A stretch of DNA of 64,000 bases from JAXDMU01 sp963762435 (GCA_963762435.1 CAVXLN010000003.1:1-64000); one strand, 5' to 3'. Positions 1 through 10,393 are shown, counted from the stretch's first letter. Translations and numbers: made by a program. The notes: a model not told the origin generated them from the sequence alone.

Positions 1-670
<670 letters not shown>

Positions 671-674
<4 letters not shown>

Positions 675-1360
675 TGTCCTAGCTCCTTCGACCAGTTGAT
701 GGCGGTGACGTAGACTCCGAGCGGGTTCTTGCGGAGCACGTCGGCGGAAGTCGGCGTCTGGATCGCGATGGTGAGGATCGCGGTCCAACGGGTGTTGTCG
801 GCGAGCGCGCCGTCTTGATAGCGATGCTCGACCCATTCGACGCGGAAGCTCGAGGGCGACGCGCGGATCACGCTAGATACGTCGATGGCGATCTGCTGCT
901 TGCCGAGCTTGGCGAAGGGGTCGTTGGCGCGCGCATAGTCGTTGAGCGCCTGGGAGCCCGAGGTGGTGGTGAAGTCGTAGGCCTGCAGCCAGTTCTGCCG
1001 CACGATGATCGGATCGGCCGGCAGCGACCGAACGATCTGGATGAAGTGCGCAAGATACCAGGCAACCTGCGGATCGCTGGGCGTGTAGTCGGCGGCGGCG
1101 GGCGCGACGGCCTGCGCCTGGCCGAGCTTGTCGACCTGCACGACCCAGGGGACGATGGTGCCGTGGGTCGATTGCCAGACGAGACCGCCGGCGAGACCCA
1201 TGGACAGCGCGAGCGAGCCGAAGGCCATCAGCCGCCAGTTCTTGGCCTGCACCCGAGCCGAGCCGATGCGGTCGTCCCACACCTGGGCGGCGCGCTGATA
1301 GGGGGTTTCAGGCTCGGGCGTTCGACCGTAGCGAACGGTGGGGCGGCGAAACAGCGCCAT
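671..1360 (-). CDS. trbF: Conjugal transfer protein TrbF (VirB8-like)
   Basis: Inner-membrane scaffold of the mating-pair channel, 229 residues, a normal TrbF length. A short basic cytoplasmic N-terminus (FRRPTVRYGRTPEPETPYQRAAQVWDD, in part) is followed by one membrane helix at about residues 45-62 and a periplasmic NTF2-like VirB8 domain. A very good Shine-Dalgarno (GGAGGAG) precedes the ATG. It lies 3 nt after trbL and overlaps trbG by 4 nt, so the three are probably co-translated. No disruption is visible. Confidence 0.92.
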
Positions 1361-1363
1361 CTC

Positions 1364-2725
1364 TTATTCTCCTCCAGAGAGATCGACGGAATGGCCGCCG
1401 CCATGGCTGTCGCCGGACCTGAGGACCTGCGCAGCGGTCTGCGTCCCGTGGACGATCGACTGGTTGCGCTTCATGCGCTGGGCCCAGGCCGGTGGGCCGG
1501 AACCCTCCGATCCGCCGGTGGGCGCCGCGGGCGTGCTTGGTGAATTGCCGCCGACCGTCCCTCCGGTCGATGATCCGCCGGTTGCAGCGAAACTGGACCG
1601 GCCGCCGGCGGCGAAGCTTTCCCGCATCGAACTGCCGGCTTGAGCGGCGGCGCGCCGCACAGGAGCCGCGGCGGCTGAAGCGGCCGCTCGCCCGACCCCG
1701 CCGAGTCCGGCCGCGACGCCCGACGCGCCGGACCGGCCGGCTGAAGCAAGGCTGTAGGCGGAGGACGCGCCGCCGGCCATTGCCGCCCCACCGCGCGCGG
1801 CGGCGGCAGTGCCGGAAGCCGCGGCCATCGCCCCCCTGCCGGCCAGGCCGAGCGCGCCGGCGCCGGCCATCGCCGTACCCGCGACGGCCAGGCCAGTCCC
1901 GACGGCGGCGCCCGCGCCGAGCTGGGGCGCGCCGGAGACCAGGCCGGTGGCGATGCCGGGGCCGAAGATGCCGAGGCCCAGCATGGCGAGGGCGGCCAGC
2001 ACGACGGACAGCGCTTGCTCGACCGTCGGCTGGCCGCCGGCGTAGGTCTGCGTGAACTGCGAGAAGAGCCCGGTGCCGATGCCGACGATGACGGCCAGCA
2101 CCATCACCTTGATGCCGGACGCGACGATGTTGCCGAGCACCTTCTCAGCGAGGAAGGCGGTCTTGTTGAAGAGCGCGAAGGGAATGAGGATGAAGCCGGC
2201 CAGTGTGGTCAGCTTGAATTCGATCAGCGTGACGAAGAGCTGAACCGCCAGAATGAAGAAGGCGATCAGCACCAGAACCCACGAGACCATCAGCACCGCG
2301 ATCTGCACGAAGTTCGCGAAGAAGCTGGTGAAGCCCATCATCTGATTGGCCGCATCGAGCAGCGGCTGTCCGGCGTCGAGCCCGACCTGGGCGAGCTTGC
2401 CCGGCCGCAGGAAGTCGGCGGTGCTGATAGACGAGCCGCCCGCCTTCAGGCCGAGGCCGGCGAAGCTGTTGAAGACGATGGCCGATAGATTGTTGAAGTT
2501 GTTGATGATGAAGGCGAAGAAGCCGATGTAGAGGGTCTTCTTCACCAGGCGCTGGAGGATGTCCTCGTCGGCGCCCCAGGCCCAGAACAGGCCTGCCAGG
2601 GTGATGTCGATGACGATCAGCGTGGACGAGAGATAGCCGACTTCGCCCTTGATCAGGCCGAAGCCGGAATCGATGTAGGTGGTGAAGGTGTTGAGGAAGG
2701 TGTCGATGACGCCGACGTTGTTCAT
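1364..2725 (-). CDS. trbL: P-type conjugative transfer protein TrbL (VirB6-like)
   Basis: Polytopic inner-membrane channel subunit, 453 residues. The N-terminal ~280 residues hold about six hydrophobic segments (for example LIVIDITLAGLFWAWG and the segment MVSWVLVLIAFFILAVQLFV) with a glycine-rich region near residue 250. The last ~170 residues are low-complexity Ala/Gly/Ser, as is common in TrbL, and end with hydrophilic residues. The start overlaps the trbK stop (ATGA at 2722-2725). It is intact and sits in the expected operon position. Confidence 0.92.
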   Translation of the reverse strand: MNNVGVIDTFLNTFTTYIDSGFGLIKGEVGYLSSTLIVIDITLAGLFWAWGADEDILQRLVKKTLYIGFFAFIINNFNNLSAIVFNSFAGLGLKAGGSSISTADFLRPGKLAQVGLDAGQPLLDAANQMMGFTSFFANFVQIAVLMVSWVLVLIAFFILAVQLFVTLIEFKLTTLAGFILIPFALFNKTAFLAEKVLGNIVASGIKVMVLAVIVGIGTGLFSQFTQTYAGGQPTVEQALSVVLAALAMLGLGIFGPGIATGLVSGAPQLGAGAAVGTGLAVAGTAMAGAGALGLAGRGAMAAASGTAAAARGGAAMAGGASSAYSLASAGRSGASGVAAGLGGVGRAAASAAAAPVRRAAAQAGSSMRESFAAGGRSSFAATGGSSTGGTVGGNSPSTPAAPTGGSEGSGPPAWAQRMKRNQSIVHGTQTAAQVLRSGDSHGGGHSVDLSGGE

Positions 2726-3054
2726 CGCGCATCTCCCTTAGAAGGGGTGGCCGGCGCGGCAGCGCCTGGGGGCGTTTGTGGCGGCAGAGGCCGCGCCGGC
2801 CTGCCGAAGAATCGCTGGCGGTTCTCCTCCCAGACCGCGACGCAATGCGGATCTTCGGCATCCTGGGGACCGAGCGCGCTGCAACGGCGCAGCTCGGCCG
2901 AGAGGTCATCGGATGCTGGTGTGGCGATGGTCGGAGGGGTCTCGGCAATGGGGGCCGAGTGGCGCCGGTTGGTCACCACAAGAGCCGTGATGGCGACCGC
3001 GATCAGGGCGACGATCGCGGCGGCGCGGAAGATTTCCGACCGTCCCAGCATCAC
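2722..3054 (-). CDS. trbK: Putative entry-exclusion protein, TrbK-alt type
   Basis: Small membrane-anchored protein of 110 residues between trbJ and trbL, the usual place of trbK. It has one N-terminal transmembrane helix (residues ~9-27, IFRAAAIVALIAVAITALVV) followed by a periplasmic segment with two cysteines (RRCSALGPQDAEDPHCVAVWEENR) matching the alternative TrbK family of alphaproteobacteria, and a proline-rich tail. In related systems TrbK lowers uptake of a second copy of the same element. Function is assigned from position and the RRC...C-x3-WEENR pattern. Confidence 0.8.
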   Translation of the reverse strand: MMLGRSEIFRAAAIVALIAVAITALVVTNRRHSAPIAETPPTIATPASDDLSAELRRCSALGPQDAEDPHCVAVWEENRQRFFGRPARPLPPQTPPGAAAPATPSKGDAR

Positions 3055-3060
3055 CGCGCC

Positions 3061-3798
3061 TCAGTTGCCGCTGAACATGGTGACGTTGCCGGGCTGATAG
3101 CCGGTGCGCGTCGAGAAGGTCTTGTAGTTCTGCTGGCCTTGCGCCTCGGCCGAGGCGGTACGCGCCTGCTCCAGGGCGTCGGCCCGACTCTTGGCCGACA
3201 GCACGGCGACGAGATCGGAAAGCTGCTGAGATTGCAGCGCCAAGAGTTGGTTGCCGGCCTGTGCCGCCTGCAGCGCGCCGGTGGCGCTCTGGCTGGCCGT
3301 GACTAGCGAGGTCATCGCACTGGAGTTCGTCGGGATGTTGCCGACCACGCCCGCCTGTACCTTCAGGCTGTCCTCGAAGGCGGCGACGGAGTTCTGCCAG
3401 CGGGTCTGCGCGTTGGCGACCATGGCGGTGGTCGAACCTGTGCCGGCGGCCGAACCGTAGCTCGTCGAATAGGCCTGCTCGATGCGCTGGACGTTGAAGG
3501 CGATGTTCTGCGCCTGACCTAGCAGTGACTGGGTCTGGGCGATCGACGACTGAAGCTGGGTCAACGTCGACATCGGCAGGTTTGCAAGGTTGCGCGCCTG
3601 GTTGACCAGCAACGTCGCCTGGTTGGTCAGCATCGTAATCTGATTGTTGATCTGCTGCAGCTCGCGCGCGGCGGTCAGCACGTTCTGGCCGAAGTTGGTC
3701 GGGTCGTAGACGATCCACTGCGCCGAAGCGGGCGGTACGGCGACGGCCAGGGTGAGCACGGCGGCGCTTGCCGCCGCCAGCTGGCGCAGCTTCATCAT
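3061..3798 (-). CDS. trbJ: P-type conjugative transfer protein TrbJ (VirB5-like)
   Basis: Secreted minor pilus or adhesin component of the transfer apparatus, 245 residues. It begins with a clear signal peptide (LRQLAAASAAVLTLAVAV ... ASA) followed by WIVYDPTNFGQNVLTAARELQQ and long amphipathic helices rich in Gln/Asn (MLTNQATLLVNQARNLANLP), the hallmark of TrbJ. There are two adjacent ATG codons at the start (3798 and 3795). The trbE remnant stop at 3795-3797 overlaps this start, so the original translational coupling trbE-trbJ is preserved even though trbE is mostly gone. Confidence 0.92.
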   Translation of the reverse strand: MMKLRQLAAASAAVLTLAVAVPPASAQWIVYDPTNFGQNVLTAARELQQINNQITMLTNQATLLVNQARNLANLPMSTLTQLQSSIAQTQSLLGQAQNIAFNVQRIEQAYSTSYGSAAGTGSTTAMVANAQTRWQNSVAAFEDSLKVQAGVVGNIPTNSSAMTSLVTASQSATGALQAAQAGNQLLALQSQQLSDLVAVLSAKSRADALEQARTASAEAQGQQNYKTFSTRTGYQPGNVTMFSGN

Positions 3799-4186
3799 GA
3801 TGATGTCTCCAGGTTGATCAGGTCAGGGATGAGATCGGCGGCCCAGAGGAGCTCGTGGTCCGCGAGCCAAGCGGGCGTGAAAGCATCGCGGCCGTGCTCG
3901 GCGACGACGCGCTCGATCGCGGCGTGGTCCGCCTTGGAGGAAGCGGCACAGAAGGCGAGCGCTACGGGGCCGAGACCCAGCTCGAACAGGCGATTGCCGC
4001 GGCGCGACTGGCAGTAGTAGTCGCGCTTCGGCGTAGCTCGCGCGAGGATCTCAATCTGGCGATCGTTGAGACCGAAGCGGCGGTAGATCGCGGTGATCTG
4101 CGGCTCGATCGCGCGCTCGTTCGGCAGGAAGATACGCGTCGGACAGCTCTCGACGATCGCGGGCGCGATGTTGCTGCCGTCGATAC
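3795..4186 (-). pseudogene. trbE: 3' remnant of trbE (VirB4-type conjugation ATPase)
   Basis: In the minus-strand frame ending at the TGA at 3795-3797, the translation reads SNIAPAIVESCPTRIFLPNE, then a helix region with ATPKRDYYCQSRRGNRLFELGLG and a tail ending in INLETSS. This is the conserved C-terminal ~130 residues of TrbE. The upstream ~680 residues with the Walker motifs are missing: the frame runs directly into traG sequence at about 4,175-4,186. Without the ATPase core this piece cannot power transfer. I recognise the family from the SCPTRIFLPN and KRDYYC...GNRLFELGLG signatures. Confidence 0.88.
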
Positions 4187-5212
4187 CCGCACATGGCAGT
4201 TGTCGAGGATCGAGTTGTTCGGCCCATAGGCCTTCTCGATCTGGTTCAGCGACTGGGCGATCAGGAAGCTCTTGATGCCGTAGCCCGCCATGAAGGCGAG
4301 CGCCGACTCGAAGAAGTCGAGCCGACCCAGCGCCGGGAACTCGTCGAGCATCAAGAGGAGCCGCCGCCGGCCGGCCTTAGCCTGCAGGTCCTCGGTCAGA
4401 CGCCGGCCGATCTGGTTGAGGATCAGGCGGATCAGCGGCTTGGTGCGGTTGATGTCCGAGGGCGGCACCACGAGGTAGAGCGTCGTCGGCCGCTCGCCGG
4501 CCACGATATCGCCGATCCGCCAGTCGCAGCGCCGCGTCACCTCGGCGACCACTGGGTCGCGATAGAGGCCAAGGAACGACATGGCCGTGCTCAAGACGCC
4601 GGAGCGCTCGTTGCCGGATTTGTTCAACAACTCCCTGGCGGCGCTGGCGACGACGGGATGAACGCCAGCCTCGCCGAGATGCGGAGTCCGCATCATGGCC
4701 GAGAGCGTGGACTCGATCGGCCGCTTCGGATCGGACAGGAACGACGCGACGCCGGCGAGCGTCTTGTCCTCCTCGGCATAGAGGACGTGAAGGATGGCGC
4801 CGACCAAAAGCGCGTGGCTGGTCTTCTCCCAGTGGTTCCGCTTTTCGAGGCTGCCTTCGGGATCGACGAGGATATCGGCGATGTTCTGAACGTCGCGCAC
4901 CTCCCACTCGCCACGCCGCACTTCGAGCAGCGGATTATAGGCCGATGACTTCGCATTGGTCGGATCGAACAGGAGCACGCGGCCGTGCTGTGCGCGGAAG
5001 CCCGCGGTGAGCTGCCAGTTCTCGCCCTTGATGTCGTGGACGATCGCCGAGCCCGGCCAGGTCAACAGCGATGGGATGACGAGGCCGACGCCTTTACCCG
5101 ATCGCGTCGGCGCGAAGCACAACACATGCTCCGGCCCGTCGTGGCGCAAGTAGCTGCGCTGGTAGCGGCCCAGCACGACGCCATCGGGTCCGCTGAGTCC
5201 GGCGGCTTCGAT
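4184..5212 (-). pseudogene. traG: Internal fragment of traG (VirD4-type coupling protein)
   Basis: Coupling-protein ATPase fragment truncated at both ends. Recognisable TraG sequence starts at IEAAGLSGPDGVVLGRYQ (5212 inward), has Walker A in FAPTRSGKGVGLV, the conserved IHDIKGENW-like segment (VHDIKGENWQLTAG), DVQNIADILVDPEG and the Walker B segment LLLMLDEFPALGR, and stops after DNCHVRV at about 4,184. Beyond that the frame stays open to 3,962 but encodes out-of-frame trbE. An in-frame TAG lies at 5213-5215, so the N-terminal membrane part (~110 residues) is absent. A product could only start at an internal codon such as GTG 5176 and would be non-functional. Confidence 0.9.
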
Positions 5213-8200
5213 CTAGGACTGCCAGAGATCGTCGTCACCGACGAGCGGACTGTTGCCTTGCGCCACGCGGAGTGCGATCGACCCGCATTGTTGTTGGCCA
5301 ATTCCGATGACGATCAAGGTGCTTCCCTTCAAGATGTGACCTTGCTCGGCGCCAAGCAGCTTACTGAAGAGCCGAGGTTGTGGGTTGAGGCGGCTGCGAC
5401 AGGGCTTGGTCTACCGGAAGCGCAACGTACGATTTGGGAAGCCGCGCTGCGAGGTTTGGCGGGCGCGGAAGATTGGACGCTGCACCAGGTTTCGAACTAT
5501 GTAGAGCTCACGCGTCGGTCCATTGCCGATGAGTCCAAGCCGCTTCTTGAAGCTCTCGGATGGGCGCTCCCGGCGCTACAATTGCCGCGCGATTCTGGCT
5601 ATTTTCTAGCGATCCGACCCAAAGATCAAGCGCTTAGCGCGCGCTGGAAGAAGCTGTTCGATAAGCTCGTGACCGACCGTCGCCCGCTTTTGCTGAAGCA
5701 AAGGCCGCCCCGGCAGGTGATCGAAGCAGAGGAGTTGCGGACGCAATTCGAAGCCGTGCGGGACGATATTCCGCCCACAGCACATGCTGCCATTGAGGCG
5801 TTCATCAATGCTCCGCCAAGTTGGCGGGACGAGGCCGCGGCACTCGCGGAGCTCGAATGGGAATCTGACGGCGTTCTTCAAGTCTTCTCCGGTCTACGGC
5901 AGAAAAAGACGAGTTTGCCGGAGGAGACTATTCAATTCTTCGAATTCGAGGCGCCAGATCGCCTCAGCGACGGCGACAAGGAATATCTCCGCCAACTCAA
6001 GGAATCCAAATCTCACAAAGAGCCGCGCGACGACGATCGGGACTTCTTCGAAGCGCATCGCGAGGAACTTGGCAAGGATCGGTCGTTACGCGCGAAATGG
6101 GAGCGCTTCATCTTCGGCCGTCCGATCGAGTGCACCGACCTGCTTGATGGTCTCTTGCGTGCATTGGAACGCCTCTACGGACAGGCCGGTGCACTTAGTG
6201 CCGTGAGGTTACTTGAGATCAGGACGACAAGACGAACCAAGGCCCAATGGCTCGAACTCAACGCGGACGTCGCCACGGCCTTCGCGGTGCGTTATCGCGG
6301 GTTGCCCGCCTTGATGGGCGGCGCAGTCAAATGGGATACGTCGCACCTCTTCGAATACGAAGCCCTGCTCGAAGCGGCTGCGCGGCGCAAGAAGTACAAG
6401 CGTAATGTCTCCGTCTCTCGGACCAGCCTTCAGATCAAGTTGGACATCACCTTAAAGGTCGGCGACGGTGCATTGGCCGATCGCACGACCGTTCAACTCA
6501 TCTGGATAGGCCGCCCGGATGGAGTTGGGTTGGAGCTTCGCGACGATCTCGATCGGCTGCTGAAGCGTCCCTTGACCCGTTCCAGCGTCGCGCGCCAACC
6601 CGTAAGCCGGAAAGGTTCACTACAATCAGTCTCGTTGAGCGATGTCGCGACCCTTCAGCCGGCCTACCGCCAGGATTCCGGATCGCTAATTCCAAAGTCG
6701 GATCCCGCGTACGATATCGGACGACAATTCCCGAAAGCGCTCAAAGCGGCTGCTAATGGACGGTTGAGTGCCGATGCGACTGCGGCCGTCGGCGCGGCGT
6801 GGGACAGATTTTCCGCAGCTTATGATGCAGCCCTCCAAGGCTGGCGGCACCACGGTCTTGCCGATCCGACGCTCCTCGATCAAGCCGAGCAATACGGAGC
6901 GCTGTTACGAACGCTCGCGCAGCACGCGCCCGGCGACCTTAATCGGCAGGAACTGTGGGAGCCGGTTCTATCGCTAGGCTGCATCGCAGTCACTGGCGGT
7001 GCTCCTTCCGCGATTATCGCGCCGTGGCATCCATTGCGGTTGGCGGCCAGCGCTATAAAGGCTCGTGGCGTGGCGGGCCTAGCGGCGCATTTGCTCGCGG
7101 CCGAGCAAATCAATTTCGGAGATTCGCGGCTTTTTTTCGCCGATCTGCGCGCTGAGCTTGCCCATCCCTACTATCCTGAAATTGCTGTTGGCTATCACGG
7201 TGCCGAGCCGGTGTTGTTGGCTGAAACAAGCACGGTCAACGACTATAGTCTGATGGAGAGGCCGGTTCGGGATCCTTCGGAAGCGGCTACCGACGTCGAT
7301 CCGCGCGAAGCGGCGGTACAAATTCGCGGCTTGCTCGAGCGTTATCTTGACCTTCAGCCGCACGAGCGCTCGAACCTAAGCATCATGCTCTACAATTGCG
7401 ACGCGGCAGGGTTGCCCTTCGCAACGGTCAATGCGCTTGGCTCCGTCCACGACGAAGACGAGATGCATTGCAATGTCCTTGTCCGACATCGTGATCGCCC
7501 CAAGCTGAATCGTATCTATAAGGAGCTGCTTGAAGGGTCCGAGGCCGATCCAGATGCTCTCGTGGTCAGCGAGACATCACGGAACTTTATGTCGAAGTTG
7601 CGGATCGGCGTGATGCTGGATGGTGGAGCTGCACCGTCCTCAGAGTACCGCAGCGTGGATGTTGCTTTCCTCCACGATGTCGTCTCGCGGCAAGCGAAAG
7701 AGGCGTGGTTCTCCGTCCCTGCGGCGGCGGTAGCACCGAGCCTGCTCGATCATGTTCCGGCACGCTGGTCGTATCGCCGGGTGACGGCGGAAGACGAATT
7801 GAAGGCGACGAACTATCTAGCATGTCCCCGACAACCCACCGCCGGCTGGGCCTATCTCGATGCCGTCGCGGATGTGGTGCGCCGGCAATCTCATGGGCCG
7901 AATGAGCATGTTCTGCCGGCCCGCCAAATCTCCTTCCAGGACCAAGGCCTGAAGGGAATGTTCGACGAAGTCCACGGCTTGGCGGAATGGGTGGCGACCT
8001 ACGACGATCTTCTCGATAAGCGGCAACTCGCCGCCCAGGGCATCAATGTGATCCGTTATCGGCGCCAACGGACTCACGGTCGCAACATGATCGTGTCATC
8101 AACATCCGAGCTGCGCATCTTGCACGTATTGGTGCGACGGCGGCTGATGGAATTGAGCTTAGGTCTTCCAGACGAACGGCTTTCCGTCCTGGCTCAACGC

Positions 8201-10351
8201 ATGATCGACGACGCCTGCAGCATCTCGGGTGATATCGTATTGCGCGCTGCGAAGCGCGGCGTCTCGGCGGGCGAGTTGATTGGCCTGGTCTTGAGCCGCG
8301 CACTCGTCGCTGAGGAGTTCGGCGCCCAAGCCACCGTCGCCTGGTTCCTGCTCGACGACTACGCGGAATGGCTCGGGCAGCGCGAGCAGGGCATCGCCGA
8401 TATCCTTGCGCTCAGCGTTGGGCGCGACGCAAGTGGGGCGACAACGTTGCGCGCGGTCGTTACTGAGGCCAAATATGTGGGCGTTGACGCGGCAGCGGAG
8501 GCTCGCCGAACCTCTAAGCAGCAACTGCGACATACCGTTCAGCGCATTGAGGAAGCATTGTTCGGCGATCCCGGTCGGTTGGATCGCGATTTGTGGCTTT
8601 CTCGGATCGCCGATCTTCTGCTCGACGGTACGACGGCGCTGGGGCAGTCCGATGCGCTCGAAGCTGTGCGCGACGGCATTCGTCAAGGCGCTACAACGAT
8701 CGATCTTCGCGGTTACTCCCACATCTTCATTTCGGGCCTGACTGAAACGGGTGGCACCGGCGAGCAGGAGCCGATTGCCGACGTGCCACATGGTGTCCAG
8801 GAGATATTTAGCCGCGAGGATCTGCGCAATCTTCTCAAAGCCTATGAGGCTCGGGCGTCGCTGGCAGGCGTACGCAGCGGGCTGGGTGAACAACATCCGT
8901 GGGAAGACGCCGAATTTCGTAGCCCGGCGCCGAGGGTCAATTGGACCAACCGTTCTCAGACGGGGGTGGAGGCGAGTACCACGCCGGCCATCAGGGAGGG
9001 GAAGAGTTGTCCGACCCCTCCCAAGATGCCAAGGTCAGTTGCCGCGCAGCCGGTTGCAATCATACCTGAACCACTCGAGACGGACCTACCCGAACCCATA
9101 GTCGAGACAAGCGAGGCACCGGGGCCCGAAGAAGTTCAGGACATCGCTTCATTGATCAAAACGCGATCCCTGCAGCGAGCATCTGTGTCCGAGGTTGACG
9201 AGACGTGGCTTGAGAGTACGTCGCAGAAGCTACGGACGGCATTGTTGGGCTACGGCTTGCAAGCCAAAATTTTGGGCACGCGGCTGACGCCGAACGCTGC
9301 CCTTATTCGATTTATGGGCTCGGATCGACTTCGGGTGGAGGATATCGAGAGCAAGCAGTCAGCGCTGTTGACGACACATGGTCTGCGCCTGGTGGCCATC
9401 TCGCCTTTGCCAGGGGAGATTGTCGTTGCCGTGGCGCGACCGCAGCGCCAGACGGTTTCTCTCTGGGACGTATGGGCGCGCCGCGATTTGAACCGCAACG
9501 CAGCCGGGTTGAACACTTCCTTTGTCGTCGGGCTGCGGGAGTTGGATGGGGAGATCCTCTATTTGAATCTGGGATCCGCGTTCGGCGGGGCGCAACAGCA
9601 CGAGCCGCACACCCTGGTTGCCGGCGCCACGGGCAGCGGTAAGTCGGTTCTCATCCAGGGTCTGATCCTTGATATCGCGGCGACGAACTCGAGTGCCTTG
9701 GTACAGATTATTCTGATCGACCCGAAGATGGGCGTCGATTATGCCGCGCTCGAGCGTCTGCCTCATATTCCTGGTGGCATTATCATCGATCAAACGCGAG
9801 CGAAGGAGGAGTTAGAGCGCTTAGTTGGAGAGATGGATCGGCGCTACGAGCTCTTCCGGGCGCAGGGCGTTCGAGACTTGCGAGCCTTCAATGTAGCGGC
9901 AACACCCGCCAATCGTTTGCCCATGCTGTTTCTCGTCCACGATGAATTCGCCGAGTGGATGCTGACCGAGGATTACAAGGAAGCGGTGGCTGCAAACGTC
10001 CAGCGATTGGGCGTCAAGGCACGGGCGGCGGGAATTCATCTAATCTTTGCGGCACAGCGTCCCGACGTGAACGTTATGCCGATGCAGTTGCGCGACAATC
10101 TTGGAAACCGCTTGATCTTGAAGGTGGCCAGCGTTGGCACATCGGAGATCGCGTTGGGAGTGAAAGGGGCGGAATCCCTGCTTGGCCTTGGCCATCTCGC
10201 GGCGCGTTTGAACGGCGAGCCGGGAATCGTCTTCGCTCAGGCGCCCTTCATGTCCGATGAGGACATCGATTTGGCAGTCGAGGCGATCATACGAGGCAAC
10301 CAAACTGCGGCACGAGAAGTCGAGGAGCGCGAAGCGGCACCGGCGGCGTAG
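4985..10351 (+). CDS. FtsK/HerA-like DNA translocase with putative PD-(D/E)XK site; DptH/SspH-like, 5' end replaced
   Basis: Large protein probably acting as restriction partner of the PT-modification genes. The C-terminal ~300 residues are a clear FtsK/SpoIIIE motor: Walker A GATGSGKS (~9,625-9,648), IILIDPKMG, Walker B FLVHDEFAEWM (~9,929) and AGIHLIFAAQRPDVNV. The preceding ~1,350 residues are unusual; at ~8,396-8,475 ADILALSV followed by AVVTEAKYVG fits a PD-(D/E)XK nuclease core (inference). The open frame can be extended to GTG 4985, which has AGGAG 9 nt upstream, but codons 1-76 are antisense to traG, so the family sequence begins only at about 5,213 and the true start seems lost. No other ATG exists for several hundred codons. 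It converges on the membrane gene at 10,394. The size and translocase module resemble DptH of Dnd systems; the exact subfamily name is uncertain. Confidence 0.75.
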   Translation: MLCAEARGELPVLALDVVDDRRARPGQQRWDDEADAFTRSRRREAQHMLRPVVAQVAALVAAQHDAIGSAESGGFDLGLPEIVVTDERTVALRHAECDRPALLLANSDDDQGASLQDVTLLGAKQLTEEPRLWVEAAATGLGLPEAQRTIWEAALRGLAGAEDWTLHQVSNYVELTRRSIADESKPLLEALGWALPALQLPRDSGYFLAIRPKDQALSARWKKLFDKLVTDRRPLLLKQRPPRQVIEAEELRTQFEAVRDDIPPTAHAAIEAFINAPPSWRDEAAALAELEWESDGVLQVFSGLRQKKTSLPEETIQFFEFEAPDRLSDGDKEYLRQLKESKSHKEPRDDDRDFFEAHREELGKDRSLRAKWERFIFGRPIECTDLLDGLLRALERLYGQAGALSAVRLLEIRTTRRTKAQWLELNADVATAFAVRYRGLPALMGGAVKWDTSHLFEYEALLEAAARRKKYKRNVSVSRTSLQIKLDITLKVGDGALADRTTVQLIWIGRPDGVGLELRDDLDRLLKRPLTRSSVARQPVSRKGSLQSVSLSDVATLQPAYRQDSGSLIPKSDPAYDIGRQFPKALKAAANGRLSADATAAVGAAWDRFSAAYDAALQGWRHHGLADPTLLDQAEQYGALLRTLAQHAPGDLNRQELWEPVLSLGCIAVTGGAPSAIIAPWHPLRLAASAIKARGVAGLAAHLLAAEQINFGDSRLFFADLRAELAHPYYPEIAVGYHGAEPVLLAETSTVNDYSLMERPVRDPSEAATDVDPREAAVQIRGLLERYLDLQPHERSNLSIMLYNCDAAGLPFATVNALGSVHDEDEMHCNVLVRHRDRPKLNRIYKELLEGSEADPDALVVSETSRNFMSKLRIGVMLDGGAAPSSEYRSVDVAFLHDVVSRQAKEAWFSVPAAAVAPSLLDHVPARWSYRRVTAEDELKATNYLACPRQPTAGWAYLDAVADVVRRQSHGPNEHVLPARQISFQDQGLKGMFDEVHGLAEWVATYDDLLDKRQLAAQGINVIRYRRQRTHGRNMIVSSTSELRILHVLVRRRLMELSLGLPDERLSVLAQRMIDDACSISGDIVLRAAKRGVSAGELIGLVLSRALVAEEFGAQATVAWFLLDDYAEWLGQREQGIADILALSVGRDASGATTLRAVVTEAKYVGVDAAAEARRTSKQQLRHTVQRIEEALFGDPGRLDRDLWLSRIADLLLDGTTALGQSDALEAVRDGIRQGATTIDLRGYSHIFISGLTETGGTGEQEPIADVPHGVQEIFSREDLRNLLKAYEARASLAGVRSGLGEQHPWEDAEFRSPAPRVNWTNRSQTGVEASTTPAIREGKSCPTPPKMPRSVAAQPVAIIPEPLETDLPEPIVETSEAPGPEEVQDIASLIKTRSLQRASVSEVDETWLESTSQKLRTALLGYGLQAKILGTRLTPNAALIRFMGSDRLRVEDIESKQSALLTTHGLRLVAISPLPGEIVVAVARPQRQTVSLWDVWARRDLNRNAAGLNTSFVVGLRELDGEILYLNLGSAFGGAQQHEPHTLVAGATGSGKSVLIQGLILDIAATNSSALVQIILIDPKMGVDYAALERLPHIPGGIIIDQTRAKEELERLVGEMDRRYELFRAQGVRDLRAFNVAATPANRLPMLFLVHDEFAEWMLTEDYKEAVAANVQRLGVKARAAGIHLIFAAQRPDVNVMPMQLRDNLGNRLILKVASVGTSEIALGVKGAESLLGLGHLAARLNGEPGIVFAQAPFMSDEDIDLAVEAIIRGNQTAAREVEEREAAPAA

Positions 10352-10393
10352 CGGCCGTTTTCAAGATAGGGCGCGGCTGCTGTCATCGACCGC

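Noticed and set aside
3962..4180. C-terminal tail of traG as read in its own frame (Ser/Arg-rich)
   Set aside because: The same bases in another minus-strand frame give conserved TrbE sequence, so the Ser/Arg-rich tail is a frameshift artefact.
4985..5212. First 76 codons of the translocase frame as a genuine protein domain
   Set aside because: On the opposite strand this DNA encodes highly conserved TraG sequence (IEAAGL..., TRSGKGVGL, DIKGENW), so the plus-strand residues are antisense noise even if they are translated.
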